Assembly: GCF_000003605.2 (NCBI RefSeq)
Contig: NW_003149765.1
Location: forward strand, 314,117-368,700
DNA: 54,584 nucleotides
Direction of reading: 5' to 3'
Origin: Saccoglossus kowalevskii
Lineage: Eukaryota; Hemichordata; Enteropneusta; Harrimaniidae
The notes below the pieces were generated by a model. The model was not told the origin of the DNA and searched no databases. It saw only the letters and a program-made list of their open reading frames with translations. The position numbers and the translations under genes are program-made. Below are positions 38,101 to 50,856 of this stretch, piece by piece (within the stretch, counting starts at the first letter, position 1; every line of letters starts with the position of its first letter).

Positions 38101-41100
38101 TTAGTTGACACTATCACGTTTTTGATGAGCTTCGTCGTTGGGTCCAACATGTATCACGACGCCTGGGCCGCCAAGTCCAAGATTATTCTTCTCTATTGCG
38201 TTCACGTTGCCATTGGTTTCAAACATTTGATCTTCTTCTGAAACTACGCCTTTTTCAATCATGTAACGATTAATCAACTCCTTGGTCAACTACGGAAAAA
38301 GTTGATTGAAATATTGATTCAATATTTTGTTTAATATTAATTTTGGTAATTATGATGCCATGTTGTATGTACATACGGCATGTATTTCAATTTTAGAGAT
38401 ACACTATGGTACCTGTTGTTGACTCTCGCTGATAATGGGGCTTGTAATGCTCTTTTTGCATTCTTTATATTTTCAACCGCGACTGTTATGATCGAGTTGG
38501 CATCCAATAAGAGCGTATCTTATTAAAACAACGCATACTTTTATGCTTGTGGAAGTCCGATTCATTTGTTGATTCCCGGTGTTAAGTGTGGTAAGTAGGC
38601 AGATACTAGTACATGTAGTTACAAAGACGAAACAAATGGAATAGTGTCTATCCCTAAACCATATTATGAACTATCCGTTGTCACACATAAGGATTTTCAA
38701 CTAACGCGTGATAGTAAGTGTACATGTTTCTTACCTTTGTGTAGCTTAATGAAAGGATATCCTTCCCCAATGTATTGTCCTACAATAAAGCAATCACTCA
38801 CTGTATCACCATCGATTTGTTTTATATGAGCACAAAACAACGCCTCTTTGTATAGCACGATCCAAGCCATCATGGTTTGTGTCGATATTTTATAGGTAGA
38901 GTTACTACCTTACATTACTTTACACGTGGTTATTATGGAGACATAGAGGTGTGGCTATGGCGTAATGAAATCAATATTTAATACTCACCTCAGTTCGTGG
39001 TGCAAGACAGCCTGTAGAGTTTTGTCTGTAGCATAACTTCCTGGCAATGTACATTAACCAAGTAACTGATGGAATGACATTGAAGAATGGAGGCAACACA
39101 GGACCGTCAAAATGCTCCAACCACATTTTAGTACGAACATATTTCCACTCGATGTCGATGTTTTCCTGAATTTGTGAACAAAAATATAATAAAAGTAGAT
39201 TTTTAAGATAACATTATGTGAATATTGTTACATAAAATGTAAATAAAGCGGGGGAGTCTTCACCTGCTCATGCGTCAGATGGCCATAGCGTGTCATTGTT
39301 TCAAAACAAGCGTTTACCCATAAGCATTTGCGTTTTTAGCGTGTGTTGTTATCATGATCGCTTGGGACTCAATTTCCGCGCGTGCGCAGGTGACGACCCG
39401 CCCGCTTTAACCTAATTCACTACACGTCGCGCCATGTCGAGTTCGATACGGATCACTTATCCAGCAAATAACGCGTGTAGACGCCGTTATGCACTGCACG
39501 ACTCGGGACACGCCCCGATCCATATCAACTGATTTCGACACGTCCAGTTGCGGCGAGTCTACGACAACAAATATACTGTTTCACTTGAGATCTACTCATA
39601 GATGCGGCGAGATTTCTATGTGTGCGATAGTTGACTCCTGCTTCCAACGAATCGCGGTATTTTTATCGGATGAACGCAAATCAACACGGAGATTATATGA
39701 TTGTGGCGATACCATATTCAGTGCCACATGTATATTCAGTGCCACATGTACATTCAGTGCCACGTGTACATTCAGTGCCACATGTACATTCAGAGATGAC
39801 ATATTCACGATTGTCATTTTTTACAATTTTTATCTGTTTGCAAGTTGTTTATGTTTGGGTTATTTATTTAATAATTTAACTCATCTACTTGCGCTATCCA
39901 CGTTTCAGCGGCATATGGTTTACATCATGATATCTATATAAACATAATTGTTATTGACATTGTACATTGCTGTAACTTGCTGTAGTGTGTAACCTAGATC
40001 AGGGTTGCTATACGCAAAGATCAGATTGATACTTGAGTTCAAAATCAATTTATTCGATCTGTTTTGTCTGGGCCTTTATGTAATGTGCAAAATCTCGTAG
40101 CGAACGGAAACTCGCCTACTGCCGACACAAGCATTCCATTTAAAAAAAAAAAAAAAAGCATGCCACAGGGGGCGCCCTATACCGATTTGCTAATGCATTT
40201 CTAAATATTGAGAGTTGAAAGGAGTATTGGCCACTTTTTCAACACTTTTTCGAAATTTGTTTTTCATCAAGCAAAAATACGTGTTTCTTCAAATTTGGAT
40301 ATTCATCGCATAGCACCCAGAAATTTTTTTTATGTTCTCTTGTTGGCTTTTTCAGACATCGCGTTTGCAACGGAATTTAAAACATAAAAAATGTTTACTG
40401 CCGGAGCACGTAGTCGTAACAGTAATTTATATCGTTTATCGTATTGTTTGAATTCATTAGATCGTGCGTAAATACACAATTCAAATTAAGTATTTCCAAA
40501 ACATACCATTTTTGTTTAAGTCAGACTCGATACGTACCCTTAATCTGGCATATGTATCTGACATCATGGCGATGCATACATTGACCAATATAATGATGAG
40601 CGAAACTCCAAAGAATAAATACATGACCACGCCAATGCCAGCAATCATAATGGAGGCATCGTGTACGTCATAGCTATCGCCATCTGAGTCAGTTACATTG
40701 TAAATAACGTTGACGTACAAGCTACTTGTTGGGTCCGATGTGAACAGTGTGTTCAGTAATGCGGAAATGGCCGTGAAGAACCTGTGATAAAATTAAACAC
40801 AGACAATTTATTAATTACATTATATTTGACACATAAGCCACAGTAAATATACAAGTAAACTAAACAAAATTAGAGTTAAAAGGGATTCCAGAATAAAGGC
40901 GTTTATACTCACGCATTAAAATCGCCAGTACCATCAAGTTCAGCATAGAGGTAGTAAAATCCGAATGCAAACGACACCACCGTGAAAAAACAGATACACA
41001 GAAAGCGAATGACGTCACCATTCATGGCTACAACCAACAGCAATAAAGGTCCGAGAAATGTACTCAGGTAGAAAAATCTTATGAATCGAAGGCATGCTAG

Positions 41101-44100
41101 AACTAGAGAAATTGCCGCGATCGAATCAAAGAAGATCCTGACCATGACGTTGACGTGCACGAAATTGTCCGTTATATGCAGTGTATTGTCCACTAGAAAC
41201 GGGACAAATATGGATAGATCCATCCAGTTTCTCACGTCGCTAAAATAGTCTCTTGGGCCGAGCCTGTACAACTGGCTGAGTCCGGCCATTAAAAAAGCAC
41301 AAGCGAAAATCAGCAGCCAAACTATCAATGTTTTGTCGGCCGCAGTCAACTCGACGGTAGGATCGTGCGCCATTGTTATGTCCACTATTAACACAATCAG
41401 CAGAAACATCATGTAGGAGTACAGGTGGGACAGGAATTTTCCTTTGGGGTTGTCTAATATCCGGGATAGTGGGGCGCATGGTGCTATTATGTAGACAAGG
41501 ACTAACAAAGGCATCAGTATCATATAGACTATGAAAGAGTAAACGGCGTACAGCAGAGTCCAAAACAGCCCGTTGCGTGTATGCCATTTTGGTTGTCCAT
41601 GCAGCCAGTCTTTCTTTACCTCCTTTTGACACTTCCAATTAGCAACAAACTGCAAAAAACAAACACATAGACAAACACAATATTTCATACGTTTGTTGTA
41701 CATACTAATGGGAACCATAACCTCGACGTAAAATTTGAAATTATAAAAGAATGGAATTGCGTTGAACATGCCTCTTTTTGGCGACTTTTGACTGCTCTTT
41801 TCAACTGGTGGAATCCGTGAAGGCCTCCTGGTCCTCGCTCTAAACTACCGCCCTTGCCGCTCAATATAATAAGTACTTCTTTCGATGTATCACAGCAGTT
41901 AACGAGGGCAGCAATATATTGCCGTACCTGGCGTTGTAGCTCCATGTACAAAGACTGAAAGGTGGAATACAACGAATACACTTGAATTAGTTATTTTCCA
42001 GCGCCTCGAGAAAATAAATATACAATATAATAATGATATACTCGTATAGTAGTTACTAGTATGTGTAACACCATACACACGTGACTTGCATTGTATGTGC
42101 TCGTGTTCATGCTGTCATGTAACCACGTGTAAGTAAACATGTATCACCAATGCGGTAGTTACCTGCGAAGTGTCCTCGATTTCTCTAGCATGTGTCATAG
42201 CACAGAGTTCATCTGATAGATCCATCGCAGATACAAACGGGTCATCGTGGGCAAGGCTCATGTAAGCTGGACTCGAGAGGGCGCTATAACGATGAAACCT
42301 CATGTTATCGATTTCTACACATTCAGACTCTCCTGCCAAACACAATAATGTTATGTTGGAATCGATCAGACAACTGAGATTACCCGACGTTGCATGGTTG
42401 TGTAAAGTAAATATATAGTGCGATATGAGCAATGAATAATTATTTTGTGAAAATAACAATACTCCAAATACCATCACATTACTTTGACAACAGTTTTGGG
42501 GAGACACGCTTGAAATTCATCGTAAATACATGTATATGAATTTGATATTTTGTGCCATAATGGTGTGCACATTGAAACTTGAAACGTGCTTCTTGTATAT
42601 ATCTGCCGCCAATTGGGAAGATCATTTAATATCTTTGAAACTAGTGCACATAAATGAGGATTTATATTTCATTTTCAGTTGATTCTCAGGCTGTTTAAAA
42701 CAGCCTTAATTATCATTTTTACCAATATATACGCAATAAATGATTTGTAAATAAAAACAACACATTCCCACGCAAACACAATTGTGCCTTACCATTCGGT
42801 ATATGTGGTTTATCGAGTGGTGTTGCTCCATTGTCTAACAATAACTTCACGAGTTGAAAATTGTTGTTTTCTGCCGCAAGCTGCAGTGCGGATACAACTG
42901 TTCGTTTTCGTCTACCACTGCAGTTGACGTTCACGTTTTCACTCTGTAAGATACGAACAGAAAAAGTGTTAGATATTTAAAAAAAAACGATCAAAAAATT
43001 AGCCAGGACAAATAACTGTTACTAGTGCACGGTGAAAATGAAACGGGTAATAATGGCATGGAAAGTAATTAAATTAACAATAATGGCATGGAAAGTAATT
43101 AAACTAACAATAATGGCATGGAAAATACTAGTAATGACATAGTAATAATGGCATGGAAAATAATGACATAGTAATAATGGCATGGAAAGTAATTAAATTA
43201 ACAATAATGGCATGAACAATAATGACATAGTAATAATGGCATGGAAAATAATGACATAGGTAATAATGGGATGGAAAATAAAGACATAGTAATAATGGCA
43301 TGGAAAATTATGACATAGGTAATAATGGCTTGGAAAATAATGACATGCGTAATAATGGCATGGAAAATAATGACATAGTAATAAGGGGATGGAAAATAAT
43401 TACGTAGTAATAATGGGATGGAAAATAATGACAAAAGTAATAATGGGATGGAAAATAATGACATGCGTAATAATGGGATGGAAAATAATGACATATAGGT
43501 AATAATGTCATGGAAAATAATGGCATGCGTAATAATGGCATGGAAAATAATGACATAGTAATAATGGCATGGAAAATAATGACATAGGTAATAATGGGAT
43601 GGAAAATAAAGACATAGTAATAATGGGATGGAAAATTATGACATAGGTAATAATGGCTTGGAAAATAATGACATGCGTAATAATGGCATGGAAAATAAGG
43701 ACATAGTAATAAGGGGGTGGAAAATAATTACGTAGTAATAATGGGATGGAAAATAATGACAAAGTTAATAATGGGATGGAAAATAATGGCATGCGTAATA
43801 ATGGCATGGAAAATAATGACATAGTAATAATGGCATGGAAAATAATGACATAGGTAATAATGGCATAGAAAATAATGACATGCGTAATAATGACATGGAT
43901 AATAATGACATAGTAATAATGGAATGGAAAATAATGACATAGATTATAATGGCATGGAAAATAATGACATAGGTAATAATGGCATAGATAATAATGACAT
44001 AGTAATAATGGCATGGAAAATAATGACATAGTAATAATGGCATAGAAAATAATGACATAGTTAATAATGGCATGGAAAATAATGACATAGTAATAATGGC

Positions 44101-46501
44101 ATGGGAAATAATGAAATAGTAATAATGGGATGGAAAATAATGACATAGGTAATAATGGGATGGAAAATAATGACATAGTAATAATGGCATAGAAAATAAT
44201 GACATAGGTAATAATGGCATGGAAAATAATGACATAGGTAATAATGGCATGGAAAATAATGACATAGTAATAATGGCATAGAAAATAATTACATAGGTTA
44301 TAATGGCATGGAAAATGATGACATAGATAATAATGGCATGGAAAATATTGACATAGTAATAATGGCATAGAAAATAGTGACATAGGAAATAATGGCATAG
44401 AAAATAATGACATAGTAATAATGGCATAGAAAATAGTGACATAGGAAATAATGGCATGGAAAATAATGACATAGTAATAATGGCATAGGAGTCGCAAAAT
44501 GAGCTAAAACAAATTTGTCCTTATTGTTATAATATTCCACAACCGGAAACAAATATACAACAACAAGTTGTCATTATTATATTTACATTACAAACATAAT
44601 ATAACGACGGACTTGTGATATTTTAATTTTGACCTCGGGCTGATAACAAAATGGTTCACACCAGGTTGGTTCGACGGTAGGTTCACTGCCGCTAGATGGC
44701 GCTAATTATAATTGTCGCGTTCGATAAAGGGCTTCTGCGACGTATACAAAGAGTGTAATATACAATGCTTGTTTACAGGCCCGTTAGCGCGATGCGTGAC
44801 GATAGAAATATACTTTCACGAGTTGGCATTAATATTTACGAGCGTAAGACCCCTCTGTAATAGGAGACGTTGCAGTGCTGGTGGCTGGGTGGTACATACA
44901 CAACCGTACTGAGCCCGAATCGTACAACTAAGCGAGTAGAAATTTGAACACTCTGTGCATACCTTGAATATATATGGCTACGTTCATTCAAAGCATTCTT
45001 CCATCAAATACAAACATAATAGTTGTATACAACTGTTATTCAGATGTCCATGCCAATAAACTAGTCGTGTCGTTTGCCTACAGTGGTATTGTAAATTGGT
45101 GAAAAGAAACGTGTATACAATTCAATATCCTCCTGGGATCGAGTTGTTCCTTCTTTTATTTGTTAATCGTGATGTTGACAGCGAGTGGTGGACGGCAATA
45201 ATTACTACAATCATTCTACCTAACTAGTGTAATGCTGCTCTGAGCTTGGTGACACCATTTCTTCACTTCAAAGTTTATAACAAACATTTCAGAAATCCAG
45301 TTCTCGTTTGCAGTTGCGAAGCTTCTGTTCTCGTTTGTACCTGTTCTACTCGCCACATACGCATTAGGTTACTGATTGTGTAGACACGTTCATTCGCGTG
45401 TTCACTGAATATACAATGCCTGTGAATGGTATGCATTGTTTCATAAAATCGTTGCATGTTTCAAATTCAAAGAGGAAAAATAAAAACAATTCCAATAAAA
45501 GAATCTGACACCCACTTTGAAAGAATTGGATGCATGTAAGAAATCTAGCCGTATATCATATGTTACAAACTATACACGTGATCAATGCCACAGTCGATGC
45601 CACGGACCACGCTGCGTGAATATGACGTGTTTTCTAGCAATTGAAATGTCAGGTTGTTAGCGAGTGAAGTTCCACTGGAGTCTACGTTGATACATTCATA
45701 CAATTACTCGTTCCCTTCCAATACACCTGTATGTGCAATGAATACGCTCCTGCTTGATCTATTCAACGCACGACAAAGATCGCCTTATGAGAAGTGATTG
45801 CAAACTATTGTTGTCAATACCCAAGTTATTTAATCGCCACCTTGTCGCCATGGTTACAAGAGTTACACGTGAAAATACATGTAACAACACATCATATTTA
45901 TTTTTGACTACAATGTTTACACAATAGCTCAGGGCACAGTTGGGATGGATAGAATGTGTTTGAGGCAATGTATTAATAGATTCGTACGTAATACAGTAGA
46001 CGCCATAGGTGAACTGAAGCCCACAGTCCCCCATAAAACCATGGAAGTATAAAGAGATAAACTGACCTTGGTGACGTAAAGCAAAGACACTAGTGTCTTT
46101 GCGTAAACCCCCGTCTTTACACTGACCTACCGGTTTAGACTTATGTCGAGAGAAATCACTACAACATACAGAATTTAGTATTACTGACGACACACTATGG
46201 CGAGTTTTTCAATGTACATAATAATTTAAAAGTGTTCACGAATTATGATACTTAAGTAACAAAGACAATCCTATAACCGCTATATGATTACCAATGCATG
46301 ACTGACTTTCAAGTTGTACACTAAAGTTAAACAAGCCCGTAAAGAAGTACCAACCTGTATAAGCGAACAAACCCCTTCAAAGTCCCCATCTTCCACTAGT
46401 TGTAAGAACTCGCTTTCTTGCGTCGAGTTAGTAGACTGCTCTTTAATGCTGGGGGTCTCGTCGTTGAGAGAAAACTCCGAGACTTCAATTACTCGCGACA
46501 T
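38101..46501 (-). CDS. Gene D: short TRPC-like channel with divergent pore, 9 exons, 680 aa
   Basis: Exons, minus strand in coding order: 46501-46355, 42943-42793, 42332-42163, 41954-41772, 41649-40913, 40781-40538, 39165-38989, 38779-38735, 38289-38101 (TAA). The total is 681 codons in continuous phase. The ATG (MSRVIEVSEF) is preceded in frame by TGA three codons upstream of it. Domains: short ankyrin region (SALQLAAENNNFQLVKLLL), TRP_2 (SPAYMSLAHDDP; VNCCDTSKEVLIILSGKG), elbow (YIIAPCAPLSRILDNPKG) and S1-S5, then pore and S6 (LLNTLFTSDPTSS; NVCIAMMSDTYARL), TRP box (EWKYVRTKMW), and a 15-codon microexon (ending LSLSYTK) before a 62-aa tail (LINRYMIEKGVVSEED). The filter position reads LFTSD, without the Phe-Gly pair of genes A-C, so conductance may differ. 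Intron 4 has a GC donor. Intron 1 holds a 1.4-kb minisatellite and intron 6 a small MITE. More like gene A than B/C (HTRNG, IAPCAP shared). Convergent with gene C, 1.4 kb between stops. Confidence 0.9.
39246..39407. mobile_element. TA-flanked MITE in gene D intron 6
   Basis: Left end aagcgggggagtcttcacct and right end (reverse complement aagcgggcgggtcgtcacct) are about 25-bp inverted repeats ending in CTGC(T/G)CA. TA dinucleotides flank both sides (39244-39245 and 39408-39409), as expected for TA-target cut-and-paste elements. Length 162 bp, non-coding. Confidence 0.75.
39716..39793. repeat. 18-bp tandem repeat in gene D intron 6
   Basis: Four full units and part of a fifth of attcagtgccacatgtac, with single-base differences. 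18 is a multiple of three, so open frames through it look repetitive (HVALNV), but no exon boundaries fit. Confidence 0.95.
41770..41771 (-). other. GC-AG intron 4 donor in gene D
   Basis: Exon 4 ends AAAAAGAG (KE) followed by GCATGT on the minus strand. Gene A ends this exon QKE|GTAAAA, and genes B and C end NKQ|GTGA. Phase 0 is required by exon 5 (FVANWKC). The nearest GT, four bases further on, would give the wrong phase, so a GC donor is the only solution that keeps the frame. Confidence 0.7.
43049..44488. repeat. 1.44-kb minisatellite in gene D intron 1
   Basis: Nearly 50 units of 29 or 30 bp based on aataatggcatggaaaat followed by aataatgacatag(gt). Each unit is itself a two-part repeat of AATAATGRCAT. 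The first units (43049-43120) are a variant ending gtaattaaa(t/c)taac. Long minus-strand open frames (up to 329 codons, full of CHYFPCHYY and MSLFSMPLL) are produced by the repeat, with no splice sites or neighbours to support a gene. Confidence 0.97.
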
Positions 46502-47332
46502 ACTCACCACTCAAACGAGCGACGGCAACTAAACTTACTTCGTTTCAACGATGCAACAAAAGCAAACGTTATCACCAGTAAACAATGAGCCTCCTACTGT
46601 CGTAGTACACCCTAACGTCTAATTCAGTCTTTAGACGGCGAGGAAGTAGAATAAAGACCCCTTCAGGGCCAAACCAATTAATATATGTGGGGATATTGCT
46701 GTCAGAGGTCATTGCTATAAACTGGTGACCGTTGTTTTTCGCTAGTATGAACCTTTCGTGACAGGAATCTTTGCACCAGCTAATTCTAATATATGGATAA
46801 AAGACAGGTAAATGAAAACAAAAACAGACTGAGAAGGTGGCGGTTTATTATTTTGTCAGTCGTTTTATTCACTACCGTGTTTGTGGTTAGCCGGCATCAA
46901 ATAAACGCGACATTCGTCTTCAACTGAGACGCATTTTACCCGCTACGCCGCTACATTTAGATTAAACCGCGGCTCCTAGTATATAAAAGAAATAAGACTG
47001 CCGGATTTGAGTATACAAATGGCCGGAGCTCAAGAGTGCGTGGCACATTCGTGGTGCCCCGCAAAATCACTCTTTTTACAGAATCAAAATGAGCGGAGTA
47101 TGGTAATTTTTATTTTACACACAACCATGAATATATAAGGGATGTAAATGTGACGTTAGTTCACAATTTGCGTGAGATTTCGGCGTAATTGTCGCCTAAA
47201 AACGACAAGAAAGCATATATCAAGCAGTCGTCCATGTTTTTCCAGAAAAACTGTCAATCATGGGTCTATGCACAATCAAAAATGGTACCCGAGCTGTTTG
47301 GTCAAACTCTAGATGTAAGTAAGGTGCCAATA

Positions 47333-48155
47333 ATTTGCTAGTTCACACGGCAGCATTCTATCGGAGCCGAACTTGAACTACTGCTCCTCTCATGGATTAA
47401 GATTAATGGTCGTGGGCCGAACGAGAGCCGAGATCTGCCAAAGTTCAATTCAGTTCGACCGAAGCCGATCGGAACAGCGCCGCCAAATACTTTGTATGAA
47501 AATAGGACGAATGAAAATGATTTTGGTGTGGTGCTTGTGTTATTGTTTGTTTACATGGCACGATGCTGTTGGGCTGGGTGAAAAAGGAACAATTAGTCTG
47601 AGACAATCACTGGTGTACGCTGAAATACGCTAATTGTGTAACAGCCTATTACAGTTATTGTCAAGCAAAATTACCATCTTGTAATTGTTCAACTGTTGTC
47701 AGCCCAATCCTAGTAAGAACATGTCGCCGTACCGTTGCCGGTGTTTCTTTAAAAGGTTTCTGCAATCATTTCCTTTGGATTTTTTCAGCCGTTCTTTCAT
47801 GTTTTTGTGGCATAATTTTGCACGCCATTTTTCTGTTCCCCTTTGAGCTTTCAGTGTATCGCAGTAGTTCTTTAATCTGTCAAATAGGTATTAGGGCGCT
47901 TATCTCTTCGTCAAACCAAAGGATACGCGAAATTACAAACGATGTTGTCTCCGCCATAATTGAAATGAAAGATTACTTGAAGAAGACGACTGAGGGCGTG
48001 ATTCCGGCCCAATAGTTTGACCCTGATGTGTATACACGGTCGGAGCCATGTCGGGGCTCAACACTATCTGAGTTCAACCCTGAGGATTTATTGGAGCCAA
48101 ACGTCGCTCGAGCCGTAGGGTTCCAATAAAATGCTGTCGTGTAAACGTAGCAAAT
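47333..48155. mobile_element. Fold-back MITE-like element, about 0.82 kb
   Basis: The left end tttgctagttcacacggcag, continuing cattctatcgga, is matched in reverse complement by the right end tttgctacgtttacacgaca, continuing gcattttattgga (about 48115-48155). The right arm includes gagggcgtgatt, also present in the 17925-18590 element. GAGCCGA-type motifs recur in both arms. The internal 86-codon open frame has no recognisable domain. Confidence 0.7.
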
Positions 48156-48961
48156 GTAAGCGATCAGTTCTAAACTATGTCTGATCATAGACACTATACC
48201 TTTCTAAAGTTTATGGTCCGACAATTTAGTGGGGAATAGACAAATATGAGTTGGTCACTATGCAAATAAATCGTTGTAAAGGTTACATGTGTTGACGTTT
48301 TATTGAACATAGCTTTTATAGTATGTAAACATAAACAAAAAAAAGAAAACAAATCCGATGTTTGTGCAACAACTAGCGGTTGCAAGAATCGTACGCGCCC
48401 AGCTGAGGGCGCAACTTATATGGCATTGGTTGCATTGTCGATTAACTTTCTCACGGCATGTGTTCAAGAATTAATGTTATTTTTCTTTCTTTCTTTTTTT
48501 TTCTTTTTTTTGTGGGCATTGAACAAGCACTTTTAATAGAGAAAAGACAATTAAATGCGACGAGTATGGTTATTTCATATTTACGTTGGATTGGGTTGGA
48601 TAACATATCGTTGTACTTTAGAACATGTACTGCGTTACCTGGAGTGTGGCAACATAAATGATAGTGCTTGTATGTCGGTTGGTTTCGTTTGATGAGTTAA
48701 TTCAATTACACCAAAATATGGATCAATATGATGTTGTTGTTTTTTGTAGTTAATTACAAACTGAAATAGGGTTTCTTTAAAATGTTGACAATTTACCCAA
48801 CCAGTGCATTTGATGGCAACAACATATGGTTTGATGAAGAATCTGTATGATTTTAATTAAAGGCTCAACGTGACGTCCTCGTGGTACAGTGGTTCTCACT
48901 GTTGTTCTCAGTGTTGTGAGATTGAGAGCTGTCTCTTCCATGGTGATACGTTCTACCATGA

Positions 48962-48982
48962 AGGTATAAACTGTTTATACCT
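48962..48982. repeat. Perfect short hairpin
   Basis: aggtataaac and gtttatacct are exact inverted copies around a single T. Confidence 0.85.
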
Positions 48983-50726
48983 CCACGGTAATACGTAACC
49001 TGTTTGCCATCCTTGTATCGTTGAACTACGATTCCACGGCGATGACCAGTAAAATATGCACGCATGCTTAGGGTGCTGGCATGAAGATAACCACGGTAAA
49101 CAATAAGCAAACTGCACGACGTTTCTATTTCACTCCCCGGTCCAAGTAAATGGAATGATGACATCACAGATTACTGACTAACGACTTAAAAGCTACCACT
49201 GATGCGTAGCAATAGTGAAGATACTAAATTTGAGGCGATGCATAGTTTCGTGAAATGTCCTTTCTAAACATGGTTAGAAAGCGACACATCAAAAAGTCAA
49301 GTTGAATTCATCGTTGGGCGTCTACTAACTATATATTAAAGTTTCTGCAACGGACCGTATGGCACTACGTATATTCATCGCGATACAAAACCGGAACAGA
49401 AAAAATTGAAGCTAGTTGTTGAATTGTTGACACATATTTATAGCGATGAGGACATAGATAAATATAAACCCAGTACCCAGTACAGGTGTCCGTCTCTATG
49501 ATAGTCAAACATGCCAAAAGAAATCGCCGGTGTAATGGCAATATTTTCGTTATTCCTACGTTTTACCCACGGGTAACGACTGTTTTTTTGTAAACTTTGT
49601 TACACACACACACACTCACTGAATCTCAACCGTACACATAGGACGTGATATCAGCGTTTCAGAATGATTAGTTCTATTTTACTATAAATAAGCGGGCATG
49701 TATTCGACGTAAATCAAAATCCCGTGTCATGAATTGCTGAAAGAAAAATCGTATACTACTAGTAATAGCATTGTTTGTTTTTCTCAAGACAGGAAACTAT
49801 ATTCATGACATCACACGTATAATAGGTTATGCATGACCACACCATAGCAGCCCGTATGCGGAGAAAGCAAGGCGTGAACATTTCCGAGTCGGCGAGTGCT
49901 GAAATACTCTCATTTCAGTCCTCTACGTGCCTCGTTTATCTACTCAAATTGGGAGTTGGTTGTAGATGGGAATCAGAACGAATCACCACTGGTAGAATTC
50001 AACAACAATACTCGGTTGCGTAGATCATTGTTTGTTCAAAGCGCCCTCAACGCCAATTGTTGGGGTCCAGTTTTCAACAGGCTGCACTCAGAATCCAGGC
50101 GAGTACCCCTCAGAAAGTGACACGATTATTGCAGTGTCAAACAAGCTTATAGAGAACATGTTTTGGTATGAAATAATTATTTAAGTGCTAGCGGCAATAT
50201 TTCTGTATTTCTAAAGACAAGAAAAGTTATTTGTAAATTGGATAACTTCTTTCTAATATAATATAATAAATCAACTAGATTCAACAACCAGTGAAGTGTC
50301 CCAAACAAAATATTACAAAGACGTACTTTAGATGTGATGCATTGGAGATGAGCACGTTTGGTTTGGGGTATTTATATTCTCCACTGTGTTTGTCACTGGA
50401 GGGCTTAGCATAACAGTTACTTACAAACAAGCGATTTAAAAACAAACTTTATGAGGTATCTAATGCTATTACGACTGTGTGTTTTTTCATCCACGTTTTC
50501 TCGATTGCTCCCAGAACCAGAACAATGTATACGATAGGACAACATAGATAGTAACTCGTACTCAAAGTTTAATATAACAAAAGAAAATGAAACACTAGAA
50601 CGAGCGGGAGTAAACAATGGACATGCTAACAATGCAAATTCTTTATTTAAAATCTTAAAAAAATCACCAGGTCATGTAAAGTGCTGAAATTTGTAAATAA
50701 TATTCCATCAACAAATCACAATGCGG

Positions 50727-50856
50727 TGGGGGTACTCACCTGGGTTTTGAGTGAAGGAGCTCCTTTTTGCTCAAAACTAGAGCTTGTCACCAATTAAAAT
50801 TGGCCTAGCATGGTTGACAATTCTCAAAACAATAGCAGTAACCCGGGAGTACTCCA
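50727..50856. mobile_element. Small inverted-repeat element with strong internal hairpin
   Basis: ggggtactcacctgggtt at the left and the reverse complement of the right end (ggagtactcccgggtt) pair imperfectly. Inside, 50744-50777 forms a hairpin: gttttgag and ctcaaaac around aaggagctcctt. About 130 bp, non-coding. Confidence 0.5.

Noticed and set aside
39489..39941. 150-codon frame with FSATCTFSAT repeats
   Set aside because: It runs through the 18-bp tandem repeat in gene D intron 6 and has no exon structure or domain.
43049..44488. Regular 29-bp repeats resembling a CRISPR array
   Set aside because: There are no unique spacers; whole units repeat in tandem, and the host is eukaryotic.
43198..44552. 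Long open frames (up to 329 codons) rich in CHYFPCHYY and MSLFSMPLL on the minus strand
   Set aside because: They are the translation of a 29/30-bp minisatellite inside gene D intron 1; all frames look alike and there are no domain or splice signals.
47373..47633. 86-codon frame with a hydrophobic stretch
   Set aside because: It sits entirely in a fold-back element and has no homologue that I recognise.
49829..50120. Two overlapping plus-strand frames (64 and 74 codons), one with NANCWGP resembling the NVNC.GRR exon 2 motif
   Set aside because: The resemblance is a few residues, no ALQLAAE follows, and no splice phase fits.
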